64,000 bases of DNA from NCBI RefSeq assembly GCF_002204185.1, contig NZ_MXPU01000011.1:124001-188000 (forward strand), read 5' to 3'. The DNA is from Rhizobium esperanzae (GTDB lineage Bacteria > Pseudomonadota > Alphaproteobacteria > Rhizobiales > Rhizobiaceae). The notes under the pieces are model-generated. The model was not told the DNA's origin, ran no database searches, and saw only the letters and a list, made by a program, of their open reading frames with translations. The translations under genes were made by a program, and so were the position numbers. Each line of letters begins with the position of its first letter. Within the stretch, counting starts at the first letter, position 1. This document shows, piece after piece, positions 42,558 through 50,602 of this stretch.

Positions 42558-44051
42558 CTACTTCGCGCCGCCTTCCACCCAGGAATAACCAATCGAGAAG
42601 GTATGTTTGCCGTCACCGAAAAGATAGGGAAGGGTCAGCGTCTTCACCTCCTGCAGATGAATACCCGATTTCACGAGATCATCGGCAAAGTCGGGAGAAA
42701 TGGTGGGGTCATTTGCGGTTTCTCCGCGCCAGACGACGAGCACAGGACCCTTCGCAGTCGCATATTCAGGCACCCCGGGGCCCGGAAAGAATGGGATCAC
42801 GACGGGAACGTCGGGGAATTCCAGCTTCATGTTGCCGGCCACGAACTTGGTTCCCGCCACGATGAGAACCGGCTTGCGGGCCGCGGTCAGTTCGGCCACG
42901 TAGCCGGAGAAGGGCACATTCGTTCTCGTATAAACGCCGGTATATTGCATGGCGACGATCCGTAGCAGAAGGATCGCCAGGATGACGACCATGAAGACCG
43001 GCACCACAGGCCGGAAGCGTGCAAGGCCGGCGGAAAGATCGAAGCCTGCGGTTTCCAGCTTCAGGAATAGATAGATCAGCAGGACGAGCAGGCACGGGTC
43101 GAGCCAGCGCTCGTGGATATCGCTTGCGCCGGCGACGATGACGACACCGACGAAGGCAAGCAGGCTGACGACTATCATCCGCTCGATGACCCGGATCATC
43201 GGGCTGGACGCGGAAAGCGCACGGAAGAAATCCCGTCGGAAGGCTGCCGCGAAGAGAACGATCGGCAACGCGACGAAGCCGAGGACGGCGATGACGAGGG
43301 ACAGCAGCCCCTGTCCGATACGGGGAAGGCCAGCGGCGGCCTCGTGCTCGGCGGTCATCCGCTCCATGGTCGGGGCCGAAGCGCTGACGAGATTATCGGG
43401 CAGCCAGAGCGCATGCGGCAGAACGATCAGAATGGCGATTGCGAACGCCGGCAGCAGACGCCAGTCGAACAGGCGACTGCGCCACTTTCGGTCCACCAGG
43501 ACTGCGACGAAGGCGGCAAACGGCAGAATGGCGAAATTATATTTGGAGATGAGGCCGATGCCGGTGGCGATGCCGATGACAAGATAGCTGCCGATCGTCG
43601 GCTGCCGAAGTGTGCGAAAAAAGCCGAAGAGGAAGAGCGAGGTCGCAAACAGCAGGGCAACGGTATGGGTCAGTTCGCGCTGCGCCATTAGGCCGACCTG
43701 CGGCAGGGTGATCAGGCTCAGCATAGCGATGGGCGGGAGCAGACGGCTCTTCAGCACCTCGCGGGCAGCCAGCCCATAGAAAAGATAGCAGCCGAAGAGA
43801 ATGATGTTCTTCGGAACCGAGAGCGCCCACATCGTGATCCCGGTGACCGAGACGATGGCGTATTGGATCCAGTTGTAGAAGGGCGGCTGCGGGCCGTAGC
43901 CGGCCAGAAGATATTGCGAGTAGAACGATTGTTCCGCCTCGTCGAGATCGAGCGTATGGGGCAGCGCAATGCGGAGCACGATATTCAGCAGGAAATAGAC
44001 TGCCAGAAAAATGCTCGCGCTCGTGATGTTTTTGGTAATGCGCTCCAACAT
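42558..44051 (-). CDS. rgtC: ArnT-like galacturonosyltransferase, RgtC-like
   Basis: 497 residues from ATG 44051 (GGAG four bases before; a TTG at 44066 is also in frame). LDLDEAEQSFYSQYLLAGYG and PQPPFYNWIQY match the other two copies, and the C-terminus ends LPYLFGDGKHTFSIGYSWV. It is more similar to the rgtB-like copy than to the rgtA-like one by eye. In R. leguminosarum RgtC modifies the core mannose. The 136-bp gap to the rgtE-like gene contains a copy of the start-region sequence of the divergent gene (see findings). Confidence 0.75.
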   Translation of the reverse strand: MLERITKNITSASIFLAVYFLLNIVLRIALPHTLDLDEAEQSFYSQYLLAGYGPQPPFYNWIQYAIVSVTGITMWALSVPKNIILFGCYLFYGLAAREVLKSRLLPPIAMLSLITLPQVGLMAQRELTHTVALLFATSLFLFGFFRTLRQPTIGSYLVIGIATGIGLISKYNFAILPFAAFVAVLVDRKWRSRLFDWRLLPAFAIAILIVLPHALWLPDNLVSASAPTMERMTAEHEAAAGLPRIGQGLLSLVIAVLGFVALPIVLFAAAFRRDFFRALSASSPMIRVIERMIVVSLLAFVGVVIVAGASDIHERWLDPCLLVLLIYLFLKLETAGFDLSAGLARFRPVVPVFMVVILAILLLRIVAMQYTGVYTRTNVPFSGYVAELTAARKPVLIVAGTKFVAGNMKLEFPDVPVVIPFFPGPGVPEYATAKGPVLVVWRGETANDPTISPDFADDLVKSGIHLQEVKTLTLPYLFGDGKHTFSIGYSWVEGGAK

Positions 44052-44234
44052 CGATCTCCAAGTCAAGCCGGCAAGGCGCCGTGATCTGTCGGTCTGCCAC
44101 GGCGGTTGTCGGCCTTAAAGCGATCTCGCCGCCGTCGCTTCAACTCCGCCGTTGTGCCCAACCTTCATTTCTCCTAAAACGCCTGGCAATGGAGCCGAGG
44201 CTCATGCCGACGCCAAGCGAGGAATGCCTACTAC

Positions 44235-45197
44235 ATGAAGAGTTCGATCGTTGAAAGCCAGCAGTCCTGGTTTATGCGCAATCGCATGACGGCGCTGACG
44301 GTCGTAATTGTCGCAGCCTATGCGCTCTTCGTGCAATGGTTCTGGGGTTGGCCCGTCATCATCAGTCAATGGGCCGATGTCGGGGCAGGCCCGGTGATCG
44401 GCGCGCTCGTGGCGTTGACGAGCACCTATTTCCTGCGCACCTGGCGTATTTACGATTATTTTCCCAAGGAAACAGCCGGCCGGTTCGCGACTCTCTTCCG
44501 CGTCACGCAGATCCACAATCTGTTGAATATCATGATGCCCTTCCGCACCGGTGAGACCAGTTTTCCGCTGTTGATGCGCACCGAATTCGGCATCCCACTG
44601 ACCCGCGGAACCTCGGCGCTCCTCGTCATGCGGCTGCTCGACCTGCACGCGCTCTTGGCGGCGGCCGGTATCGGCTTTGCGCTCGCCGCGGCCGATGCAC
44701 TTGTCGCATGGTCGCTTTGGGCAGTCTTCCTGCTGCTGCCGGTCGCAGCTTTCGCCGCGCGCAAGCCGCTGTTCCGGCTCGCTGCCAGGCTGTTGCCTGA
44801 TAAGGCGCAGAAATTCGTCGTCGAGATCGAAAACGGGCTACCGCTCGATGCCGCAGCCTTTGCGCGCGCCTGGGTGATGACCATCGTCAACTGGCTGGTG
44901 AAGGTGATCGTGCTAGCATGGGCGCTCGGCCTGATGGGGGTGCTGCCCATGGCGGCAAGCTTCGGCGGCGCGCTCGGCGGCGAACTCTCCTCCGTTCTGC
45001 CGGTGCACGCGCCGGGCGGCGTCGGCACCTATCCGGCCGGCATCACCGCCGGCGCCATTGCGCTCGGAGCCTCGAGCGAGCGGGCGGCGCTGGCTGCACT
45101 GGCGCAGGCGAGCGTCAATGCCCACCTGCTGATCATCGTCTCGGCGCTGACGGGCACGGCGATCTCACTGCCGCTCGGACGCCGCGGCAAGCGCTGA
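44235..45197 (+). CDS. LPG_synthase_TM (UPF0104)-family membrane protein
   Basis: 320 residues, about eight membrane helices, the pattern of the transmembrane half of MprF and related proteins: NLLNIMMPFRTGETSFPLL near residue 90, and SSVLPVHAPGGVGTYPAG near 255. Members act as or with lipid flippases or transferases. Its place divergent from the rgt-like genes makes it a candidate for moving the lipid-linked galacturonic acid across the inner membrane; this is inference. Its 3' end overlaps the convergent sigma factor gene by 33 bp. Confidence 0.8.
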   Translation: MKSSIVESQQSWFMRNRMTALTVVIVAAYALFVQWFWGWPVIISQWADVGAGPVIGALVALTSTYFLRTWRIYDYFPKETAGRFATLFRVTQIHNLLNIMMPFRTGETSFPLLMRTEFGIPLTRGTSALLVMRLLDLHALLAAAGIGFALAAADALVAWSLWAVFLLLPVAAFAARKPLFRLAARLLPDKAQKFVVEIENGLPLDAAAFARAWVMTIVNWLVKVIVLAWALGLMGVLPMAASFGGALGGELSSVLPVHAPGGVGTYPAGITAGAIALGASSERAALAALAQASVNAHLLIIVSALTGTAISLPLGRRGKR

Positions 45198-46406
45198 AAT
45201 CCGCTTTCGCAGAAACGCCTGCTCCGGCTCCTGCCGGCAGAGCGACAGCGCCGTTTCATAGGCCGCGATTGCCTCTTCTCGCCGGCCGAGACGGCGCAGG
45301 AAATCGGCGCGCGCCGAATGGGTGAGGTGATAGGCCGTGAGCTCCTGGCGGCCCAGAATGGCATCGATCAGATCCAGGCCTGTCGCCGGTCCTTCCGCCA
45401 TCGCGATCGCCACGGCGCGGTTGAGTTCGGCGACCGGTGAGGGCTGGGCCGCCAGAAGCAGGTCATAATAGAAGGCGATGCGCCGCCAGTCGGTTTCCTC
45501 GGCGGTCGGCACCTTCGCATGTTCGGCGGCGATCGCCGCCTGCACCGTATAGGTGCCGATCTCTCCTGTCCGCATTGCCTCGGCAAGGAGTGTCAGACCT
45601 TCCGAGATCTTGGCGCGGTCCCAGAGCGAGCGGTCCTGATCGGCAAGCAGCACCAGCGCTTCCTCCTCGCTGCTGCGGGCGCTGCGGCGGGAATCCTGCA
45701 GCAGCATCAGCGCCAGAAGCCCGCAAACATCAGGATGCGGCAGCAGCGCCAGCAACAGCCGCGCCAGCCGGATGGCCTCTGCGGTCAGGTCGGCGCGAAC
45801 GACCGCGTCTCCCGAAGAGGCGGAATAGCCTTCGTTGAAGACGAGATAGATGACATGCAGCACCCGGTCGAGCCGCTCGGGCAGCGCCTCGCGGTCCGGT
45901 ACTTCATAAGGGATGTTCGCAGCCCGGATCCTGCCTTTGGCGCGCACGATCCGCTGGGCGACCGTCGGCGCCGGAATGAGGAAGGCATGGGCGATCTCTT
46001 CGGTGGTCAGTCCGCAGATTTCCCGAAGCGCCAACGCCATCTGCGCATCGGCGGGAATAACGGGATGGCAACAGGTGAAGACCAGCCGCAGCATATCGTC
46101 CTCGATCGCTTCCATGTCGCCGATCTCCGTTTCGTCGACCGTATAGAGACTGTCCTCAATGTGCTGCTGCGAGGCATCGAAGCGCGCCCGGCGGCGGATT
46201 GTATCGATTGCCTTGAAGCGTCCCGTCGAAACGAGCCAGGCGAAAGGGTTGCCGGGAATGCCGTCAGCAGGCCAGGTCCGTGCCGCCGCGGCAAAGGCAT
46301 CGTGCAGCGCGTCCTCGGCACGGTCGAAATCGCCGAGCAGACGGATCAGCGTCGCCAGAACCCGACGCGAATGCTGCCTGTAGATATCTTCGATCACCTG
46401 TTCCAA
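45165..46406 (-). CDS. ECF sigma factor of the ECF42 type with C-terminal TPR-like extension
   Basis: 413 residues, twice the length of a plain ECF factor. Region 2 (about 8-75: IYRQHSRRVLATLIRLLGDF, EDALHDAFAAA) and region 4 (about 110-165, LREICGLTTEEIAHAFLIP) are followed by a helical extension (about 180-413). This architecture, next to DGPF/YCII proteins, defines ECF42; these have no anti-sigma factor and the extension is thought to control activity. The start is TTG 46406 with GAGG eight bases before. It is the last gene of the DGPF operon, 10 bp downstream of the third DGPF gene. Confidence 0.9.
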   Translation of the reverse strand: MEQVIEDIYRQHSRRVLATLIRLLGDFDRAEDALHDAFAAAARTWPADGIPGNPFAWLVSTGRFKAIDTIRRRARFDASQQHIEDSLYTVDETEIGDMEAIEDDMLRLVFTCCHPVIPADAQMALALREICGLTTEEIAHAFLIPAPTVAQRIVRAKGRIRAANIPYEVPDREALPERLDRVLHVIYLVFNEGYSASSGDAVVRADLTAEAIRLARLLLALLPHPDVCGLLALMLLQDSRRSARSSEEEALVLLADQDRSLWDRAKISEGLTLLAEAMRTGEIGTYTVQAAIAAEHAKVPTAEETDWRRIAFYYDLLLAAQPSPVAELNRAVAIAMAEGPATGLDLIDAILGRQELTAYHLTHSARADFLRRLGRREEAIAAYETALSLCRQEPEQAFLRKRISALAAASERQ

Positions 46407-46416
46407 CGGGCAATCC

Positions 46417-46776
46417 TCACTCTGGCAGGGTGAGCAGCCTCACCGGGCGCAATTCGATCGATCCGACGCGGACGCTTGGAATGCCCGCGACGACCTTGCG
46501 CGCCTCTTCGAGATCGGCTGCCTCGATGATGTAGATGCCAGCCAGATGTTCCTTGGTCTCGACGTAAGGGCCGTCGGTCGAAGACAGAATGCCATGGCGC
46601 ACTCTCAGGACCGAGGCGCTGTCGGGACCTTCCAATGCATCGGAATGGATCATGATGCCTTTGCGGTGAAGCTCCTCGTCATACTGAAAATGCGCCCTTA
46701 CGAGATCGTCGCCCTCGGCCTGACTGAGCGTGCCATCCATATCGGCGGGATTATAGATGAGGCAGACGAAGCGCAT
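46417..46776 (-). CDS. DGPF/YCII-related protein, copy 3 of the operon
   Basis: 119 residues, one dimeric alpha-beta barrel (YCII) domain with the DGPF signature as STDGPYVETKEHLAG and the conserved YNPAD-like N-terminus (MRFVCLIYNPADMDG). GGGAGA precedes the ATG. The biochemical role of these proteins is unknown; they are the constant companions of ECF42 factors. The next gene in the operon is the sigma factor. Confidence 0.9.
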   Translation of the reverse strand: MRFVCLIYNPADMDGTLSQAEGDDLVRAHFQYDEELHRKGIMIHSDALEGPDSASVLRVRHGILSSTDGPYVETKEHLAGIYIIEAADLEEARKVVAGIPSVRVGSIELRPVRLLTLPE

Positions 46777-46778
46777 GG

Positions 46779-47138
46779 CTATCTCCCATCCTTGATCGAA
46801 TAGGCGGGTCTGATTTCGATCGACGCATATTTGAGGATCGGGAAGGTGGAAATGATCGCTTTCGCTTCATCCATGTCCTTGGCCTCGATCACCACGAAGC
46901 CACCGAGATGCTCCTTGATCTCGGCGAAGGGACCATCTGTAGCGGCGACAGTGCCGTTGCGAACGCGGAGCGTTGCGGCTCGCTCCGGTTCATAAAGCGC
47001 CAGCGCGCTCAGCATGTGACCGCTGTCGCGCCAATGGTCGTCGCTGACGATGCACTCCTGCGTGACCGCGTCCCATTCCTGCTGCGTGACTTTGCTGCTC
47101 GTTTCGGTATCGAACCAGACCTGACCCAGAAACTTCAT
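46779..47138 (-). CDS. DGPF/YCII-related protein, copy 2 of the operon
   Basis: 119 residues with ATDGPFAEIKEHLGG and the C-terminal SIEIRPAYSI. It begins MKFLGQVWFDTE and has a perfect GGAGG site (GGAGGTCACACA) before the ATG. It is closer to copy 1 than to copy 3 (shared QVWFD start). Two bases separate it from copy 3. Confidence 0.9.
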   Translation of the reverse strand: MKFLGQVWFDTETSSKVTQQEWDAVTQECIVSDDHWRDSGHMLSALALYEPERAATLRVRNGTVAATDGPFAEIKEHLGGFVVIEAKDMDEAKAIISTFPILKYASIEIRPAYSIKDGR

Positions 47139-47150
47139 TGTGTGACCTCC

Positions 47151-47501
47151 TCAGCCGAATTCATGGATGGGGCGAATTTCGATCGCGCCGAGTTTCGCTA
47201 GCGGAATGCAAGCCGCAACCCGGATTGCGTCATTGAGATCCTTGGCCTCGATCAGAATGAAGCCGCCGAGCGCCTCCTTCGTCTCGGCGAAGGGGCCGTC
47301 CGTCACCGACATCTCGCCATGGCGCACCCTGACGGTCACCGCTGATTTCGGCGACTGCAGCGCCTGGGCGACGATCATCTGTCCGCTTTCGACGAGATCG
47401 CTATCGTAGTTCAAGGAATTCGCGTCGAGTTCGGCCTGCTCCTCTTGCGTCATGGCGTCGAGTATCGCGCCATCGAACCAGACCTGGCAGAGATATTTCA
47501 T
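47151..47501 (-). CDS. DGPF/YCII-related protein, copy 1 of the operon
   Basis: 116 residues from ATG 47501, chosen by the AAAGGAGG site; the open frame runs on to 47759 but that part overlaps the divergent gene and the promoters. Signature VTDGPFAETKEALGG and end AIEIRPIHEFG. It is the first gene of the operon. Two ECF42-like promoters lie upstream at 47538-47564 and 47597-47623. Confidence 0.9.
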   Translation of the reverse strand: MKYLCQVWFDGAILDAMTQEEQAELDANSLNYDSDLVESGQMIVAQALQSPKSAVTVRVRHGEMSVTDGPFAETKEALGGFILIEAKDLNDAIRVAACIPLAKLGAIEIRPIHEFG

Positions 47502-47537
47502 CGCAGGCAGCCTCCTTTGCCGTGTTCCATATCCCTG

Positions 47538-47564
47538 GACGAACGATCGCCGCGCATTTCGACA
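47538..47564 (-). promoter_or_regulatory. ECF42-type promoter, proximal, for the DGPF-sigma operon
   Basis: Minus strand: TGTCGA (47564-47559), exactly 17 bp, then CGTC (47541-47538). This fits the -35 TGTCGA and -10 CGA/TC pattern recalled for ECF42 promoters. Transcription would start near 47530, giving a leader of about 30 bases. Confidence 0.65.
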
Positions 47565-47595
47565 GCTGCGGGAAAAATAATTTGTGCCGGTCCGG

Positions 47596-47623
47596 TGTCG
47601 AAATCGCAACGCAGCACTCGACA
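47596..47623. promoter_or_regulatory. Bidirectional ECF42-type promoter
   Basis: The plus strand reads TGTCGA (47596-47601), 17 bp, CGAC (47619-47622), pointing at the small gene 47657. The minus strand reads TGTCGA (47623-47618), 17 bp, CGAC (47600-47597), pointing at the DGPF operon. The two promoters use the same bases as an inverted pair, so one sigma factor could fire both ways from one site. Confidence 0.6.
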
Positions 47624-47656
47624 AGGCTTCATCGAAACCCGTCGAGGAGAACAGCA

Positions 47657-47872
47657 ATGAGTATTCTTGAAATCGCGCTGGCAAGCCAGATCTGGGCTCG
47701 CCGCCATGAAAAGCGTCGTCAGGCGTTCGACGAAAGCGATGGGCTGAAGATTCTCTCACGCACAGCTTTCGCCATCGTCGGCTTCACGCTGTTGATAGCA
47801 GGGCTGAACGCTGCTGCCGGCAGGCCGCAGGTGGTTGCGCAGCACGCGGCACCCGTCGTCACAGGCAGATGA
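47657..47872 (+). CDS. Small membrane protein, 71 aa
   Basis: 71 residues from ATG 47657 with GAGGAGA upstream; the frame is open back to 47522 but that part covers the promoters. A charged N-terminal third (WARRHEKRRQAFDESDG) precedes one membrane helix (about 36-53, FAIVGFTLLIAGLNAAAG). Family unknown. The divergent position and the shared ECF42-like promoter suggest it belongs to the sigma factor regulon. An inverted repeat, 47874-47899, lies between it and the convergent amn gene. Confidence 0.6.
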   Translation: MSILEIALASQIWARRHEKRRQAFDESDGLKILSRTAFAIVGFTLLIAGLNAAAGRPQVVAQHAAPVVTGR

Positions 47873-47881
47873 GGAAACGGC

Positions 47882-49384
47882 CTATTGGAAGGCCGTTTCG
47901 AAGAAGCTGCGCAGTTTGCGCGAATGCAGCGCTTCCGGCGGCATGGCCGCAAGCTTCTGGACGGCACGGATGCCGATCTGCAGATGCTGGTTCACCTGCG
48001 TGCGGTAGAAGGCCGTCGCCATGCCGGGCAGCTTCAACTCGCCGTGCAGCGGTTTGTCGGAGACACAGAGCAGAGTGCCGTAAGGCACGCGGAAGCGGAA
48101 CCCGTTGGCGGCGATCGTTGCCGATTCCATGTCGAGCGCGATGGCGCGCGCCTGCGAGAGCCGCTTCACCGGTCCGCGCTGGTCGCGCAGTTCCCAGTTG
48201 CGGTTGTCGATGGTACCGACGGTGCCGGTGCGCATGATGCGCTTCAGCTCGAAGCCCTCGTATCCGGTAATTTCGGCGACGGCGGCCTCCAGCGCCACTT
48301 GCACTTCGGCGAGCGCCGGGATCGGCACCCAGACCGGCAGGTCGTCGTCGAGAACATGGTCCTCGCGCATATAGGCATGGGCGAGAACGTAATCGCCGAG
48401 CCGCTGGCTGTTGCGCAGGCCGGCGCAGTGGCCGAGCATTAGCCAGGCATGCGGGCGCAGCACGGCGACGTGGTCGGTGATCGTCTTGGCGTTGGAAGGG
48501 CCGACGCCAATATTGATCATGGTGATCCCGGCATGGCCTTTCTTCTTCAGATGATAGGCCGGCATCTGGGGCAGGCGGGCAAGCGTCGCATCGGTTTCCG
48601 GCATGCTCGAGCCGGGCAGGGTGACGATATTGCCGGGCTCGACGAAGGCGGTGTAGCCGTCGCCACCTTCCGCCATCAGCTTGCGCGCCCAACTGCAGAA
48701 TTCATCGATATAGAACTGGTAGTTCGTAAACAGCACGAAGTTCTGGAAATGCTCGGCATGGGTGGCGGTATAATGCGAGAGCCGGGCGAGCGAATAATCG
48801 ATACGCTGGGCGGTGAACGGCGCAAGCGGCGAGGGCTCGCCCGGCGGCGGGATATATTCGCCGTTGGCGATCTCGTCATCGGTGGTGTTGAGGTCGGGTG
48901 TGTCGAAGATATCGCGCATGGGAACGTCGACGAAGGCTGAGGCCGATGCTTCGACATGCGCGCCCTCGCCGAAGGCGAAGTGCAGCGGGATCGGCGTCGA
49001 GGATTCCGAGACGACGATCGGAACATTGTGGCTCCTTATCAAGAGCGACAGCTGCTCCTTCAGGTAATGCTTGAAGAGCTTCGGCCGGGTGACCGTCGTC
49101 GTGTAGATGCCGGGCGCCGTGACATGGCCGTAGGAGAGGCGCGAGTCGACATGACCGAAGCTCGTCGTCTCGATGCTGACCTGCGGATAGAAAGCCCGGT
49201 AGCGCGAGGCGATCGGAGCGCCCTGGGCAAGGTCGGTGAAGCTCTGGATCAGGAACGCCGTATTGCGTTCGTAAAGCGCTGTCAGCGTCTCGACGGCCTT
49301 GGCCGGATCATCGAAACTCTCGGGCTGGAAAGGAGGCGGAGAGGATATGTCGAGGGGCGACAGAGGGGAGATTCGTTTGTTCAT
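47882..49384 (-). CDS. amn: AMP nucleosidase
   Basis: 500 residues, the length of proteobacterial Amn. An N-terminal regulatory domain (about 1-190) precedes a nucleoside-phosphorylase-like catalytic domain with ITMINIGVGPSNAKTITDH, RPHAWLMLGHCAGLR and DMESATIAANGFRFRVPYGT. It splits AMP into adenine and ribose 5-phosphate and helps set adenylate levels. The first ATG (49384) is used; the upstream gap holds no clear sigma70 motif. Confidence 0.95.
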   Translation of the reverse strand: MNKRISPLSPLDISSPPPFQPESFDDPAKAVETLTALYERNTAFLIQSFTDLAQGAPIASRYRAFYPQVSIETTSFGHVDSRLSYGHVTAPGIYTTTVTRPKLFKHYLKEQLSLLIRSHNVPIVVSESSTPIPLHFAFGEGAHVEASASAFVDVPMRDIFDTPDLNTTDDEIANGEYIPPPGEPSPLAPFTAQRIDYSLARLSHYTATHAEHFQNFVLFTNYQFYIDEFCSWARKLMAEGGDGYTAFVEPGNIVTLPGSSMPETDATLARLPQMPAYHLKKKGHAGITMINIGVGPSNAKTITDHVAVLRPHAWLMLGHCAGLRNSQRLGDYVLAHAYMREDHVLDDDLPVWVPIPALAEVQVALEAAVAEITGYEGFELKRIMRTGTVGTIDNRNWELRDQRGPVKRLSQARAIALDMESATIAANGFRFRVPYGTLLCVSDKPLHGELKLPGMATAFYRTQVNQHLQIGIRAVQKLAAMPPEALHSRKLRSFFETAFQ

Positions 49385-49471
49385 GACGCATTATAGAGAG
49401 TTGTTTTTGACAAGCAAACGACGCGCGCCGGCGGAATCCGATTTTTTATCCTCTTGCGAGTCTGATGCCGG

Positions 49472-49651
49472 TCATCGCACCGTGGGTGCGCAGAAGGTTC
49501 CGCTTCTCTCCAGGCAGGTATAGCTCGCACCGAAATGCGACTGCGTGCCGCCGCCGCCATTGTGCACGACGACCGCCGAAAATGTGACGGCGAAGATAGC
49601 CGCGAACAGCGTGATGATGGTGAAACGTCTTGCCAGAATATAGAAGTTCAT
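49472..49651 (-). CDS. Small exported protein, 59 aa
   Basis: 59 residues from ATG 49651 to TGA 49472, found by reading the minus strand. An N-terminal hydrophobic segment (about 9-29, FTIITLFAAIFAVTFSAVVV) looks like a signal or anchor, followed by a Gly-rich stretch and a short domain with two Cys (Cys46, Cys54). No family recognised; the ribosome site is poor (GGGGG). It lies between amn and the DUF2147 gene. Confidence 0.45.
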   Translation of the reverse strand: MNFYILARRFTIITLFAAIFAVTFSAVVVHNGGGGTQSHFGASYTCLERSGTFCAPTVR

Positions 49652-49867
49652 CCCAGGCCCCCGATACGCAACCTAACCGTGACATGAGTTTTGCCACACC
49701 TCGGCTGAACGAGTGCTGAGATGCCGGTTCATCAGCCGTTCAGCTTGCGGGGCAGGCTCGGGCGATTGCAGTGAGGACCGGCAAGCCGGAGAAGGCCATG
49801 AGGCATGCCGGCATTTCGGCCGGCATGATTATACGTTTGGGATGATTGTTGCGTCGGCCTTATCGCA

Positions 49868-50206
49868 TCAGAGCCGCGTCCAGGTCTGCGTCTTGCAGAG
49901 GATATTCATCACGCAGCCCTGCATCTTCAGTGAATTGCCGGAAATCTTTCCTGAGCCGCTATAGGTCTTGTCGGCGGCGGGGTCGGTGATCTCACCGGCA
50001 TAGCTGCCGCCGGTCCCGGCGAGTGTGCCGATCTTGCGGCCGGTATATTTTCCGGTTTTCAGCGTCACGCAATAACTCTCGCCGCAGGCGGCAATCACCG
50101 CCGTTTCGCCGGAGGCCGTCTTCCACTTGCCGACGATAGGTTCCTCGGCGTGGGCTGTACCAGCGATCACGGCGATAGCGCCGGCAAGAATGAGACTGCG
50201 GATCAT
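49868..50206 (-). CDS. DUF2147 family periplasmic protein
   Basis: 112 residues with a clear signal peptide (about 1-20, ending AHA). The mature part has the DUF2147 pattern: VGKWKTASGETAVIAACG at the start, then DKTYSGSGKISG and LKMQGC, ending TQTWTRL. Four Cys could form two disulfides. GGAGGAAAAG precedes the ATG. Role unknown. The 441-bp gap upstream (50207-50648) holds its promoter and the AT-rich promoter region and structured leader of the divergent Sel1-like gene. Confidence 0.88.
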   Translation of the reverse strand: MIRSLILAGAIAVIAGTAHAEEPIVGKWKTASGETAVIAACGESYCVTLKTGKYTGRKIGTLAGTGGSYAGEITDPAADKTYSGSGKISGNSLKMQGCVMNILCKTQTWTRL

Positions 50207-50540
50207 CTTTTCCTCCCTGATGTCCTCTGACCGGCCGCGAAAATAGCTGACGCGAACGTAAAGGTAAATAGAGCCGGCTGTCCGTTCGCCGCTCGCCGAA
50301 AGCAGCCGAAAAGCCGACCGTAGAGCTTGTAAACCCGTCGCCTGCTGATTTCATGATGAATGATCCGTTTATTTGCGATTCTGAATCTTTTGTAAAATTT
50401 AAGCGAAAATGCCTAAATCCCAGGGAATCCGATGTTTAACAAAAACCCAATTTTACCAAGTGTTTGCAGTTTGTTTGTCTCAAATTAATCATGCATTTTA
50501 GGCGTTTTTTGAAAGCCGTTTGGCATAGTCAAGCCATCAG

Positions 50541-50602
50541 ACGAGCGGGGCAAACCCGCCGGACCGGAAGGGCCGCAAAGCCGCGATAGACGGCAGGGTC
50601 CG
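50541..50602 (+). promoter_or_regulatory. Structured leader of the Sel1-like gene, riboswitch candidate
   Basis: After an AT-rich promoter region (50344-50530), the leader folds into GCGGG-GCAAA-CCCGC (50545-50559), then CGGACC/GGTCCG (50560-50565 with 50597-50602) enclosing GCCG-CGATAGA-CGGC (50580-50594). It carries GGCAAACC (50549-50556) and GCAAAGCC (50575-50582), spaced as in c-di-GMP-I riboswitches with a GGAA tetraloop between, but the second domain of that riboswitch is not evident. The gene starts 46 bp further on, after short AACAGG repeats. Confidence 0.5.

Noticed and set aside
47874..47899. Bidirectional terminator between the small membrane protein and amn
   Set aside because: A 10-bp inverted repeat is present, but neither side has a T tract and the repeat overlaps the amn stop codon.
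50541..50602. Direct call of a c-di-GMP-I riboswitch
   Set aside because: Two octamers and a GNRA loop match, but the second helical domain with the tetraloop receptor is not visible; reported only as a resemblance.
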